NCBI RefSeq assembly: GCF_003044445.1
Contig: NZ_POWX01000011.1
Coordinates: 22,045-86,044, forward strand
DNA from: Neisseria mucosa
Lineage (GTDB): Bacteria > Pseudomonadota > Gammaproteobacteria > Burkholderiales > Neisseriaceae
Direction of reading: 5' to 3'
DNA: 64,000 nucleotides
Within the stretch, counting starts at the first letter, position 1; each line of letters starts with the position of its first letter. Position numbers and translations under genes: made by a program. Shown here in pieces: positions 42,987-52,086 of this stretch. Below the pieces are notes generated by a model. That model searched no databases, had not been told where the DNA came from, and was given only the letters and a program-made list of their open reading frames with translations.

Positions 42987-44909
42987 TTATATTTGTGTAA
43001 ATTCTGCGTCGATTTCCGTCAGGATTTGCTCCAGCTCTTCTTGCCACAAAAGCCAGTTTTCTTCTATTTGTGTTAATTTTACTTTAATTTCTGTTAATTG
43101 TGTGAGTGTTTGTTGTAATTTTGTTTTATTTTCGTCCGAATAGGCTTCTTCTTGTGCCAAAAATGCTTCACATACCGTTTGAATTTCAGAAAGCTGCGCC
43201 ATTTCTTTTTCGGCTTTGTCGATTTTCTGTTGTATCGGCTTACCGCGTCGGGCTTTTTCTTGACGGATTTGCGCTTCGATACGCTTGGTGTCCTTGCGGT
43301 TTTGGCTTTGCGCGGAAGCAGCAGGTGCGGCTGTGGCATTTTCCTGTGCCAACCGCCATTGACGGTAGTCATTTAAGTCGCCGTCAAAGTTTTTCAGACG
43401 ACCTTTGTCAATCAGGAGGAAGCTGTCGGTAGTCGCTTCGAGCAGGCTGCGGTCGTGCGATACGACGATTAATGCACCTTGGAAACTTTGCAACGCGAGC
43501 GTCAGGGCGTGGCGCATATCCAAGTCCAAATGGTTGGTCGGCTCGTCAAGCAGCAGCAGATTTGGCTTTTGCCAGATGATCATGGCAAGGGCGAGACGGG
43601 CTTTTTCTCCGCCGGAAAACGGCTCGGTTTTCTGCAACGCCATGTCGCCGACAAAGTTGAAGCCGCCGAGGAAATTTCGGATTTCTTGTTCGCGCACTTC
43701 GGGAGAAAGCTGCTGAATGTGCCAAACAGGGCTTTGGTCGGCGCGGATGGTATCGAGCTGGTGCTGGGCAAAATAACCGATATTGAGTTTTTCGGAACGG
43801 ATGATGCTGCCGGAGAGCAAATCAATTTTTCCTGCCAAGGCTTTGATAAACGTAGATTTACCGCTGCCGTTAACACCCAATAGCCCGTAGCGTGCACCGC
43901 TTTCCAGCGACAGGGTAATGTCGTGCAGGACGGTTTTGCCTTCGTACCCCAAATCAGCGTGTTCCAGCTTCAGCAAAGGATTGGGCAGATGGTCGGGATT
44001 GTAAAACTCAAAGGAAAACTCGCTGTCCAGATGCGCGGGAGCGATGCGTTCGAGCTTCGCCAACGCCTTCATGCGGCTTTGCGCTTGAACGGCTTTGGTG
44101 GCTTTGGCTTTGAAGCGGTCGATAAAGGATTGCAGATGTTTGATTTGCGCCTGCTGTTTGACATAGGCGGCTTGTTGCTGCGCGAGACGCTGCGCACGTT
44201 CGTTTTGGTAAAAATCGTAATTGCCGCCGTATTGCGTGAGTTTTTGCTGCGACAATTCAATGGTTTGGGTGGTTGCCGCATTGAGAAAATCACGGTCGTG
44301 GGAAATGATGATTTGCGTGCAGGGTAAAGAGGCAAGGTGGTTTTCCAGCCACAATACGGTTTCCAAATCCAAGTGGTTGGTCGGTTCGTCAAGTAAGAGC
44401 AAATCGGCGCGGCAAATCAAGGCTTGCGCAAGATTCAGGCGCATACGCCAGCCGCCGGAAAAGGATTTGACGGGACGGCTGTGTTCTTCTTGCGAAAAAC
44501 CCAGCCCGTTCAACAATTTCGCCGCACGGGCCGGCGCGGTATAAGCGTCGATTTCTTCCAATTTGGCATGATATTCCGCCTGTTTCATGCCGTCATTTTG
44601 CGCTTCCGCCTGCGCCAAGGTCGTCTGAAAAGCCTGCAACTCGGCATCGCCCTGCAAAACATAATCCAACGCGGAGATGTCCAAGTCCGGCGTTTCTTGG
44701 GAAACGGAAGCAATCCGCCAATTTTTCGGAATCGAGATATCGCCGCCATCCTGAGTGATTTCACCCTTGATTAAGGCAAACAGGCTGGATTTTCCCGTCC
44801 CGTTTTTACCGATTAAACCGACGCGCTGACCGGGATTGACGGTGGCGTTGGCTTTGTCGAGCAGGACTTTCAAACCGCGTTGCAGGGTGAGGTTCTTGAT
44901 TTCAATCAT
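42987..44909 (-). CDS. ABC-F family ATPase, YheS-like
   Basis: A 640-residue ABC-F protein with two ATPase domains in one chain and no membrane segments. First Walker A GLIGKNGTGKSSL, signature FSGGWRMRL and Walker B LLLLDEPTNHLD; second Walker A GLLGVNGSGKSTF, signature FSGGEKARL and the same Walker B. The linker and a charged C-terminal coiled-coil extension (about residues 510-640) match YheS/Uup-type proteins. ABC-F proteins act on the ribosome in translation. The length and extension favour YheS over EttA. It is a single gene between CREEs. Confidence 0.88.
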   Translation of the reverse strand: MIEIKNLTLQRGLKVLLDKANATVNPGQRVGLIGKNGTGKSSLFALIKGEITQDGGDISIPKNWRIASVSQETPDLDISALDYVLQGDAELQAFQTTLAQAEAQNDGMKQAEYHAKLEEIDAYTAPARAAKLLNGLGFSQEEHSRPVKSFSGGWRMRLNLAQALICRADLLLLDEPTNHLDLETVLWLENHLASLPCTQIIISHDRDFLNAATTQTIELSQQKLTQYGGNYDFYQNERAQRLAQQQAAYVKQQAQIKHLQSFIDRFKAKATKAVQAQSRMKALAKLERIAPAHLDSEFSFEFYNPDHLPNPLLKLEHADLGYEGKTVLHDITLSLESGARYGLLGVNGSGKSTFIKALAGKIDLLSGSIIRSEKLNIGYFAQHQLDTIRADQSPVWHIQQLSPEVREQEIRNFLGGFNFVGDMALQKTEPFSGGEKARLALAMIIWQKPNLLLLDEPTNHLDLDMRHALTLALQSFQGALIVVSHDRSLLEATTDSFLLIDKGRLKNFDGDLNDYRQWRLAQENATAAPAASAQSQNRKDTKRIEAQIRQEKARRGKPIQQKIDKAEKEMAQLSEIQTVCEAFLAQEEAYSDENKTKLQQTLTQLTEIKVKLTQIEENWLLWQEELEQILTEIDAEFTQI

Positions 44910-44967
44910 GATGGTAAGGGACGGGCGGAAAAATGGGAAAGGCGGTATTTTATAGCGAAAACAGCAT

Positions 44968-45124
44968 TATAGTGGATTAAATTTAAATCAGGACAAGGCG
45001 ACGAAGCCGCAGACAGTACAGATAGTACGGAACCGATTCACTTGGTGCTTCAGCACCTTAGAGAATCGTTCTCTTTGAGCTAAGACGAGGCAACGCCGTA
45101 CTGGTTCAAAGTTAATCCACTATA
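44968..45124. repeat. Correia repeat enclosed element, long form, 157 bp
   Basis: Long CREE upstream of the ABC-F gene, with slight divergence (AAGACGAGG, GGTTCAAAG). With the hairpin at 45174-45239 it accounts for most of the 346-base gap 44910-45255. Confidence 0.95.
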
Positions 45125-45173
45125 TGTCGCCGTCCGTTGATGCCGTAGCGTTTCAACGTAGATCCATGATGAA

Positions 45174-45239
45174 AAAGGTCGTCTGAAAACGGCGAATAGT
45201 GTTAACGAAACTCACTATGCCTGTTTTCAGACGACCTTT
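45174..45239. terminator. DUS hairpin with nested ATAGTG/CACTAT loop
   Basis: DUS arms enclose ATAGTG (45196-45201) and CACTAT (45213-45218). It terminates the amino-acid ABC operon. Confidence 0.65.
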
Positions 45240-45255
45240 GATGTAACGAAACGGC

Positions 45256-46023
45256 TTAATGTCGATAATCCGCCGAATCTTTACGGATTTGCCGCAGGAA
45301 TTTCTGCGTCCGTTCGTGTTTGGGGTACTCGAACAATTCTTTCGGACTGCCCTGCTCTACAATGACGCCGCCGTCCATGACGACGACGGTAGTCGCCACT
45401 TCAAGTGCGAACTTGATTTCGTGGGTCACGACGACCATCGTCCAACCTTCTTGCGCCAATTCTTTCATGGCGTTCAATACGTCTTGTACCAATTCGGGAT
45501 CCAGCGCGGAAGTGGGTTCGTCAAACAACATCAGCTCGGGCTGAATCGCCAATGCGCGGGCGATGCCGACGCGCTGTTGCTGACCGCCGGAAAGCTGGTA
45601 GGGATAAAGGTCAACCTTGTCGCCCAAGCCGACTTTTTCCAGCAATTTCAGCGCTTCTTCGCGCGCTTGGGCGGCAGGTTTGCCCCGTACGGCAACCGGG
45701 CCCTCCATCACGTTTTCCAACGCGGTTTTATGCGGAAAAAGGTTGTATTGCTGAAACACCATGCCGGATTTGCGGCGCAGAGCCAAGATGTCGTGCTTTG
45801 TCGTTTTTTTAGAAAAATCGATTTTCAACGGTCGCTCATTGTCGAACTCGATTTGCCCGTCTTCGGGCATTTCCAGCGCGTTTAAACAGCGTAAAAACGT
45901 CGTTTTTCCCGAGCCGGAAGGTCCGAGGATGACGACCACCTGCCCTTTGCCGACATCCAAATCGATGCCGCGCAAAATGGTAGTTTCGCCGAAGGTTTTG
46001 CGGATATTGCGAATTTTAATCAT
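45256..46023 (-). CDS. Amino-acid ABC transporter ATPase (GlnQ family)
   Basis: A 255-residue polar amino-acid uptake ATPase. Walker A GPSGSGKTTFLRC at about residue 35, LSGGQQQRVGIARALAI signature, Walker B LMLFDEPTSALDPE and the H-loop VVVTHE. An insertion with KIDFSKKTTKHDILALRRK is typical of cystine/cysteine-type ATPases. It is the last gene of a binding protein-permease-ATPase operon; AAGGG precedes its ATG. Confidence 0.93.
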   Translation of the reverse strand: MIKIRNIRKTFGETTILRGIDLDVGKGQVVVILGPSGSGKTTFLRCLNALEMPEDGQIEFDNERPLKIDFSKKTTKHDILALRRKSGMVFQQYNLFPHKTALENVMEGPVAVRGKPAAQAREEALKLLEKVGLGDKVDLYPYQLSGGQQQRVGIARALAIQPELMLFDEPTSALDPELVQDVLNAMKELAQEGWTMVVVTHEIKFALEVATTVVVMDGGVIVEQGSPKELFEYPKHERTQKFLRQIRKDSADYRH

Positions 46024-46032
46024 GGCTTTCCC

Positions 46033-46749
46033 TTATTTGGCGACATAGCGGTCGAAGCGTTTTTCCAAGCGCGCCTGAATCAGGAACAGCACTTTGCAGA
46101 AACACCAGTAAACCAAAGCGGCTTCGATATACACCGGTAGATAGTCATAGGAGCGATTCGCAATCTGTTGGGTAACTTGGAATAATTCAGTTACCGTTAC
46201 AACTGCTGCAAGCGAGGTATTTTTGAACAAACCGATAAATTCATTGCTCAAAGGCGGCACGGCGACGCGGAATGCCTGCGGAGCGACAATGCGGCGGAAC
46301 GTCTGCATATAAGTCATACCGATAGAGAAACCGGCTTCCCATTGACCTTTAGGTACGGACAAAATTGCTGCGCGTATGGTTTCAGAAGCGTATGCACCGA
46401 CATTGAGCGAAAAGCCGATGATGGCGGCGGGAATCGGGTCGATATAAATACCAACAGATGGCAGACCATAGAAGACCACTGACAGTTGTATTAAAAGCGG
46501 TGTTCCACGAATGACCGAAATATAGAATTCAACTACTTTAAGTAGAATTTTTTGAAGAATTCCACCTGGTGGCATGATTCTTACCAAAGCAACGGCTACA
46601 GCAATAATCATACCGATAACGAAAGAAGCAATCGCCAGAGGAAGAGATACTATAAAACCGGCTTTGACCATAGGCCAAAACGCGCTGATGAGCATATCAG
46701 CGCGTGTTTCAGTCATAAACGGCAGAGAGGCAAGGAAATTATTTAACAC
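46033..46749 (-). CDS. Amino-acid ABC transporter permease
   Basis: A 238-residue HisM/GlnP-type permease with about five transmembrane segments. The EAA-loop region ETIRAAILSVPKGQWEAGFSIGMTYMQTFRRIVAPQA is characteristic, as is IRGTPLLIQLSVVFYGL. The frame begins with GTG at 46749 and overlaps the end of the binding-protein gene by 11 bases, so translation is probably coupled. An internal ATG at 46716 is a less likely alternative. Substrate as for the operon. Confidence 0.9.
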   Translation of the reverse strand: MLNNFLASLPFMTETRADMLISAFWPMVKAGFIVSLPLAIASFVIGMIIAVAVALVRIMPPGGILQKILLKVVEFYISVIRGTPLLIQLSVVFYGLPSVGIYIDPIPAAIIGFSLNVGAYASETIRAAILSVPKGQWEAGFSIGMTYMQTFRRIVAPQAFRVAVPPLSNEFIGLFKNTSLAAVVTVTELFQVTQQIANRSYDYLPVYIEAALVYWCFCKVLFLIQARLEKRFDRYVAK

Positions 46750-47563
46750 TGATGTCTTTTCCGAAGAATTGTTCGCCCAGTTTTTTCAGCGTGCCGTCGG
46801 CTTTCAGCTCAGTCATGGCTGTGCTGAATTTGGCCAATGCCTCATCATTGCCTTTATTGACAATCAAGCCGGAGCCAACTTTTTCGTCAGCCGGGGCAGA
46901 CCAAACGATTTTTACACCAGCATCAGGTTTATTTTTCAGGTAGTCCAATACTGCCAATTCGTCGTTCAGGGTTGCGTCGGCACGTTTTTGTTCAATCAGG
47001 GTCAGAGATTGTGCCAAACCATCTACCGGTACGAGTTCTGCACCTGCAGCTTTGGCTTTTTCGCCATAGTTGCTGGTCAGGGATTGTGCGGTTTTCACGC
47101 CTTTGATGTCATTGATGGATTTGATGTTGCTGTCTTTGCGTACAACCAATACGGCACCACTCCAGCTGTAAGGCTCGGATTTGTCAAAAGTCGCTTGACG
47201 TTCAGGGCTGGTCAGACCGACTTGGTTTGCTACCACGTCGAAACGGCCGGCTTTCAAACCTGCCATCATGGAATCCCAACGTGTTTCTTTAAATTCAACT
47301 TTGATGCCCAGTTTGTCGGCAACGGCACGGGTAACTTCCACATCGTAGCCGGTCAGCTTGCCGTCTTTGTCGTGGTAGGTAAACGGCGCGTAAGTGCCTT
47401 CGGTACCGACGGTAATCGTACCTTTATTGTTGATGCGCTCGATTAAAGAACCGGAAGCGCCGGCAGATTGGGCGGGAGCAGAAGAAGACGCGCTGCCGCC
47501 CTCTCCGCCGCAGGCCGCCAAAAGCAATGCGGTCATGCCGCCGAGTACGAATTTTTTCAACAT
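46739..47563 (-). CDS. Amino-acid ABC transporter binding lipoprotein, probably cystine
   Basis: A 274-residue solute-binding lipoprotein. Lipobox LLAAC gives a lipidated cysteine near residue 18, followed by a flexible GEGGSASSSAPAQSAGASG linker. The domain carries the family 3 signatures GTEGTYAPFTYHDKDGKLTGYDVEVTRAVA and DSMMAGLKAGRFDVVANQVGLTSPER. By overall resemblance it looks like the gonococcal L-cystine receptor, which would fit the transsulfuration theme nearby; this is recall, not alignment. First gene of the operon. Confidence 0.85.
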   Translation of the reverse strand: MLKKFVLGGMTALLLAACGGEGGSASSSAPAQSAGASGSLIERINNKGTITVGTEGTYAPFTYHDKDGKLTGYDVEVTRAVADKLGIKVEFKETRWDSMMAGLKAGRFDVVANQVGLTSPERQATFDKSEPYSWSGAVLVVRKDSNIKSINDIKGVKTAQSLTSNYGEKAKAAGAELVPVDGLAQSLTLIEQKRADATLNDELAVLDYLKNKPDAGVKIVWSAPADEKVGSGLIVNKGNDEALAKFSTAMTELKADGTLKKLGEQFFGKDISVK

Positions 47564-47911
47564 AATCTTCTCCTGAAGAAAAAGTGTGCAAGGGCAGCAT
47601 TCTAAGTGAAATTACGGCAAACACAAAGAATACTTTCTTATAACGCTTATTCCGAAACGGATGGATAAAACAGAAAATCTCCGTTTTTCAAACAAAGGTC
47701 GTCTGAAAAAGGAGGCAGCTCCTCTTTTTTGCTTTCATATGATCCCCCTTTATCGTCCGCATCATGATTCGGCTTGATATTTAGTACCACACGCAGATTC
47801 AAAGGGAACTGCGTTCTGTTTTGCCTGCGGTTTGGAGCCTTAAATGAAAGCGCAGAGATAACCCGAACATAACAAAAGGTCGTCTGAAAATTTTCAGACG
47901 ACCTTTTTCGA
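47564..47911. other. Gap upstream of the amino-acid ABC operon
   Basis: 348 bases with a single DUS (47696-47708) and the hairpin at 47874-47909. A 38-codon frame from 47661 is not supported. No further structure seen. Confidence 0.6.
47874..47909. terminator. Inverted-DUS terminator of the pac/ape operon
   Basis: Paired DUS with essentially no loop, two bases beyond the ape1a stop. Confidence 0.8.
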
Positions 47912-49021
47912 TTAATCCGCCATTTGTATCAAGCTGTCGGCGAGGCGGTCGGCGGCTTGGCGGTAGCCTTTGCCTGAGAAGTGGACGCCGTCTTTGGCGG
48001 CAAGGCCTTGGTTCATCCAGCTTTTCATGCTGCATTCTCCGCCCATCGCGTTCTGCCACGACCAATACATGATTTTTTCATCGCGGGCGACGCGCTGCTG
48101 CATTTGTTGAATGCTGCTTAAAGTGGCTGGGCGTGTGCCGCAGCTTCCTGAAGTGCTTTTAAGGGATTCGGGTGCGCCGAGAATCAGGATGCCTGCGTCG
48201 GGCAGGCTTTGTTTGATTTGGCGGATGTAGCTGCCCCAGCTTTGTTCGGTGGCTGTGATGTCCAAATCGCGGGCGAAGGCTTCGTTGGTGCCGTAGGCGA
48301 TGATAACGAGATCGGCGCGGGTTTGGGCAAGGTCATCCTGCCAAGAGGGACGCCATTTGGACCAGTGGGTCAGTTGCGCGCCGTTGATGCCGAGTGCGGA
48401 AACGGTTATGCCGCGTCCGGGATTTTCGATATTGATGTAGCCGATGTCCCAAGGCATGGAGCTGCTGAGGGTCAAGGGCAGGCGGCTGTTGCTGCGGATG
48501 ATTTGCCAGCCGCTGCTTCCGGCGGGAACTTCACGTCCGTTGAATGAAAGGGTTTGTTCGGGCAGAACGGGTTTGGCGAAAACGGAAATCTGCTTCTCGC
48601 CGCTGCTGCCGTCTTTGGCGCTGATGGTAACGCTGCTGCCGTTGGATTTGGCGATGATGCCGCCTAAGGGGAAGTCGTCTGAAACGCTGCGGCTGCTGAC
48701 GGTTTGCCATGAGCCGTCATAGCGGACGGCTGCGCTGCGCTGACCTTTGACGCTAGAAGGATAAACCCAGCCTATGCCGCCGTCGCCCCATTTTTGTTGG
48801 AGGCGCAGGCGCAGTTGTTCGGTGAAAAGGTCGCCGGCGGTGTGTGAATCGCCGATTTGGAGGACGCGGAATTTGCTGTCCGAGCTGCGGTCGAGTTTTT
48901 TGAGTTTGGAGAGCCATGTGGGACGGCTGCTGCCGTAGTTTTCCAGCAGCATATCGGCGGCGGGGGCGGCGGCAGACAGGCACAATGCGGTAAGGGATAC
49001 GGACAGGGTTTTGATGTTCAT
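47912..49021 (-). CDS. ape1a: Peptidoglycan O-acetylesterase Ape1
   Basis: A 369-residue periplasmic SGNH hydrolase. After a signal peptide (LSVSLTALCLSAAAPAA) it shows block I LQIGDSHTAGD with the nucleophilic serine near residue 58, the GTNEAF block, and the C-terminal Asp-His in KDGVHFSGKGYRQAA. Ape1 removes O-acetyl groups from MurNAc so that lytic transglycosylases can act. It follows pacB by 113 bases in the order pacA-pacB-ape1a known from pathogenic Neisseria. Confidence 0.92.
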   Translation of the reverse strand: MNIKTLSVSLTALCLSAAAPAADMLLENYGSSRPTWLSKLKKLDRSSDSKFRVLQIGDSHTAGDLFTEQLRLRLQQKWGDGGIGWVYPSSVKGQRSAAVRYDGSWQTVSSRSVSDDFPLGGIIAKSNGSSVTISAKDGSSGEKQISVFAKPVLPEQTLSFNGREVPAGSSGWQIIRSNSRLPLTLSSSMPWDIGYINIENPGRGITVSALGINGAQLTHWSKWRPSWQDDLAQTRADLVIIAYGTNEAFARDLDITATEQSWGSYIRQIKQSLPDAGILILGAPESLKSTSGSCGTRPATLSSIQQMQQRVARDEKIMYWSWQNAMGGECSMKSWMNQGLAAKDGVHFSGKGYRQAADRLADSLIQMAD

Positions 49022-49134
49022 GAGTTTCCTGTGTGTGGTTTCAGACGACGTCTTTTAACGCGGCGGACGGCTATTGTAACGAAAAAGACGGCATTGGATA
49101 AACAAAACGCCGTCCTTTTACTGCCGATACGGGC

Positions 49135-50208
49135 TTAACGTGCGGATAATTGTTCCGTGCGTTCTTCGCCGTTCACTTCAGGGGTCGTCTGAAAAACGAT
49201 TTTTTCCATGATTTTATCCGCGAGCAGTTTTTGTCCTTCAGCTGAGAAGTGGATGCCGTCTTTGCTGCGGTAGCGGATGATTTTTCCATTGATGTTGACG
49301 GAGTCGGCGTAGGTGTCTGAGCCGTTGCTGAGGAGCTTGTCGGTCGGTATCCACAAGGCTTTTGGACTGATCTCGTCTGCTAAAAGTTTGTCGAGATATC
49401 GCATTTGCTTGTTAAGTTTTGCCTGTTTCATATAAGGAATGCCCATCCAAATGACTTGGACGTGGTGTTGCTCGGCGGCGGTCAGGATGCGGTTGACGCG
49501 GCTGAGGTATTCTTCCGACCATTCGGGTGAGGCGAATTTCAGGTATTTTTTGCCTTTCGGGAAGTCCCACGGGTCGTTAGGGCCGAGGAAGACGACCAAA
49601 AGGCGGATATCGGTTTGTTGTTTGAGTGTCTGCTCGATGGTGTTCGGCCAGTCGAAAAACTTGGGATAAGATAATCCGGTACTTTGTTTGCTTAGGTTCA
49701 CCGACTGGATACCGTATTGTTTTTTAAGGCTTCTTTCGACAAAAGGCGCAACGCCCTGCATCATTGAATCGCCCGCAAAAAAGACCTTGTCGCCTTGTCC
49801 GAGAACGATATTGGCGGGCGGGGCGATAGGGAGACGGTGCGTGTCAGGCTGTCCGCCGTTTTGTGCCGTTTGGGGGTGGCGTCCGTCGGCGGGACGGTTT
49901 TTTTCGTGCGGTTCGGACGCATTGAGTACATTTTGTTCAGACGACCCGTCGCCTTGAGCGATTTGAGGCTCCGGTTCGGCAAGCATAGGCTGTCCTGCCA
50001 AACGCGCTTTGAGGTCGTCTGAAAAGGCGTATGCGTCTTGTTGCAACTGTGCGCCGGTGCGCCACCATTCATATTCGGACAGCGGTTCCAGCGGAGATGC
50101 CTGATGATAGGTTTGCTGCCAATAGGCATTGATGGAGTCTTGACTGAACCACGCCGCGCCGAAAGTGCAAACCAAAAGGGAAGCAAACAGGGAAATAAAG
50201 CGTTTCAT
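49135..50208 (-). CDS. pacB: Peptidoglycan O-acetyltransferase PacB (PatB-type)
   Basis: A 357-residue SGNH-fold protein anchored by one N-terminal hydrophobic segment (FISLFASLLVCTFGAAWF). Block I FFAGDSMMQGVAPF has the serine near residue 145; VVFLGPNDPWDF and the Asp-His of KDGIHFSAEGQKLL complete the triad. PacB transfers acetyl groups, delivered by PacA, to MurNAc C6 hydroxyls. The linker (residues 60-125) is low-complexity and partly encoded by DUS copies. It follows pacA by 15 bases. Confidence 0.92.
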   Translation of the reverse strand: MKRFISLFASLLVCTFGAAWFSQDSINAYWQQTYHQASPLEPLSEYEWWRTGAQLQQDAYAFSDDLKARLAGQPMLAEPEPQIAQGDGSSEQNVLNASEPHEKNRPADGRHPQTAQNGGQPDTHRLPIAPPANIVLGQGDKVFFAGDSMMQGVAPFVERSLKKQYGIQSVNLSKQSTGLSYPKFFDWPNTIEQTLKQQTDIRLLVVFLGPNDPWDFPKGKKYLKFASPEWSEEYLSRVNRILTAAEQHHVQVIWMGIPYMKQAKLNKQMRYLDKLLADEISPKALWIPTDKLLSNGSDTYADSVNINGKIIRYRSKDGIHFSAEGQKLLADKIMEKIVFQTTPEVNGEERTEQLSAR

Positions 50209-50223
50209 ATTCTGATTGTCCTT

Positions 50224-51660
50224 TTAAAAGTCGGCGTAAATAAAGCCTGGAATGCCCGACGGCGCCAATACGATAATCAGCACCAACGCCAGCGTCAGCG
50301 GTATAAACCACAGCCACATCGGCATTTTTTCCAACGCCGCCACCGCGCCGTCAAACAGGCGAAGCAAATACGGGTAGAGCAAAATCATCAGACCAAACGC
50401 GGCAAGCAGCAAGATATCCGCCTGCTTTGGAGCCGCCCAACCTGTTTCGTTGGCAAATAAGGCATCAAACACCATCTGCGTATCGGCGAGGCTGCTGGTG
50501 TTGAATACGACGAAAGTGAAGCAGACAAAATGAAAAGTGACGAACCAGGCGAGCGGACGCAAGATTTTCAGACGACGTGAACCGTCCCGACCAAAGATTT
50601 TGTCGCCGCAGTTGAGCAAAATTAATGCCACACCGTGCAGCGCGCCCCACAGCAGGAAATTCCAGCCGTAGCCGTGCCAAACGCCCGACAATACCATTGC
50701 CAACAGCAAGTTGAACTGCGTCAGGACGAAGCCGTGTTTGTTGCCGCCCAAAGGAATATAAATATAGTCGCGTATCCAAGTGGAAAGGCTGATGTGCCAA
50801 CGGTTCCAGAAGTCGCGGATATTGAACGCGCGCAGCGGTGCGGCAAAGTTTTTCGGCAGGCGGAAACCGAGCAGCATCGCCATCCCGATAACCAAATCCG
50901 AATAGCCTGAAAAATCAAAGAAAAGTTGGAAAGTATAGCCGTACACACCCGACAACACGCCCCAGCCGTCAAATTGGGCGGGATTCTCGAAAACAGGCGA
51001 TACCCAGCCTTCTCCCAGCGCGCCCGCCAGCCACCACTTTTTAGCAATACCGAGCAAAATCAAGCACACCGCCAGCGCGGGACGCACCAATGCGCGCGTT
51101 TCGGCAGTCCGAATCTGCGCCAAAGCACCCACCTGTTCGCCGTCTATGCTTTTAAACGCCGCGGCACGGATAATCGGTCCGGAAGTAATCGTTGGGAAAA
51201 AGCTCAAATGCAGCAGCAACTCATGCCACGCAAAGCGGTCGCCCATCGGATGGCGGCAGCAGTACACCAAATAAGCCAAAGATTGAAACGTGTAATAAGA
51301 CAGCCCCAAAGGCATCAAGATATCGACAATCTCGCTCTGTCCTGTGTATTGGCGGATAAACGGACGGAAAAAATCGAAATATTTGAAGAAACACAATACC
51401 GCCAAAGCCGACGCTACGCCGAAGCCCAGCCAGAATTTCCGCACGTTTTCCTTTTCAGACGACATCAAAAGACCGAGCAGATGCACACAGGACGAATAGC
51501 AGGCAATCATGGCGGCAAAGATGGGATTCAAGTGATACAGCCAACCCATACCCGCCAGCAGAAGTAAAACATTCTGCACCGACGGCATACGGAAAAATGC
51601 CCAATAAAGAGGCAGAAAAGCAATAAAAAATACTGCGAATTCAATCGACAGCAACGGCAT
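50224..51660 (-). CDS. pacA: PacA, MBOAT acetyl-group translocase for peptidoglycan O-acetylation
   Basis: A 478-residue MBOAT protein with about ten or more transmembrane helices. The family pattern FFPTITSGPIIRA, SGYSDLVIGMAMLLGFRLPKNFAAPLRAFNIRDFWNRWHISLSTWIRDYIYIPLG and the conserved histidine in LSGVWHGYGWNFLLWG are clear. It moves acetyl groups across the inner membrane to PacB. First gene of pacA-pacB-ape1a. I see no long homopolymer that would suggest phase variation. Confidence 0.93.
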   Translation of the reverse strand: MPLLSIEFAVFFIAFLPLYWAFFRMPSVQNVLLLLAGMGWLYHLNPIFAAMIACYSSCVHLLGLLMSSEKENVRKFWLGFGVASALAVLCFFKYFDFFRPFIRQYTGQSEIVDILMPLGLSYYTFQSLAYLVYCCRHPMGDRFAWHELLLHLSFFPTITSGPIIRAAAFKSIDGEQVGALAQIRTAETRALVRPALAVCLILLGIAKKWWLAGALGEGWVSPVFENPAQFDGWGVLSGVYGYTFQLFFDFSGYSDLVIGMAMLLGFRLPKNFAAPLRAFNIRDFWNRWHISLSTWIRDYIYIPLGGNKHGFVLTQFNLLLAMVLSGVWHGYGWNFLLWGALHGVALILLNCGDKIFGRDGSRRLKILRPLAWFVTFHFVCFTFVVFNTSSLADTQMVFDALFANETGWAAPKQADILLLAAFGLMILLYPYLLRLFDGAVAALEKMPMWLWFIPLTLALVLIIVLAPSGIPGFIYADF

Positions 51661-51887
51661 AAATGTTCCTTGAAATTTTTATTGTTCGGATAATTCGAAA
51701 TAATAGGTTTAGCAGTTTAAACTAAAACTGCATATTGTAAATAAGTATTTGAATTTATGAAACTAACGTTAATCCCAAAAAATGGCCGTTCGTCAAAAGA
51801 GTGGGCGAATCAAGGCTTTTTGGACAGCACATCAATTTATTTATAATTATTTTATATATAAATACCTATCCTCTTTGGAAAGAACGA

Positions 51888-51995
51888 TATAGCGGATTAA
51901 ATATTAAACCAGTACGGCGTTGCCTCGCCTTGCCATAATATTTGTACTGTCTGCGGCCTCGTCGCTTTGTCCTGATTTAAATTTAATCCACTATA
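51888..51995. repeat. Diverged Correia repeat enclosed element, 108 bp
   Basis: The left end reads TATAGCGGATTA, one change from the usual end, with further changes inside (CATAATATTTG, GCGGCCTCGTCGCTTTG). It is the most mutated of the full-length copies and so may be an old insertion. Confidence 0.9.
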
Positions 51996-52032
51996 TTATG
52001 AGCCTCTCTTAAAATATTACACAATAAAAAAC

Positions 52033-52061
52033 AGCCGATACCTTCCCGTATCGGCTGTTCC
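52033..52061. terminator. Rho-independent terminator of glgP
   Basis: AACAGCCGATAC and GTATCGGCTGTT around CTTCC, with A-run and T-rich flanks, 26 bases past the glgP stop on the minus strand. Not DUS-based. Confidence 0.85.
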
Positions 52062-52086
52062 GTTTACTGCTTCATTCATATCAGCC

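Larger units (their letters stand above)
51661..52086. other. AT-rich gap upstream of pacA
   Basis: 426 bases holding an AT-rich putative promoter zone for pacA (51680-51870), a diverged CREE (51888-51995) and a GC hairpin just beyond glgP (52033-52061). No gene seen. Confidence 0.6.

Noticed and set aside
47661..47777. 38-codon frame upstream of the amino-acid ABC operon
   Set aside because: Reads through a DUS, has no ribosome site and no recognisable content.
48961..48975. G/C-rich tract in ape1a as a phase-variation repeat
   Set aside because: The run is broken and short; no homopolymer or tandem repeat long enough for slipped-strand switching was found in this or other surface genes.
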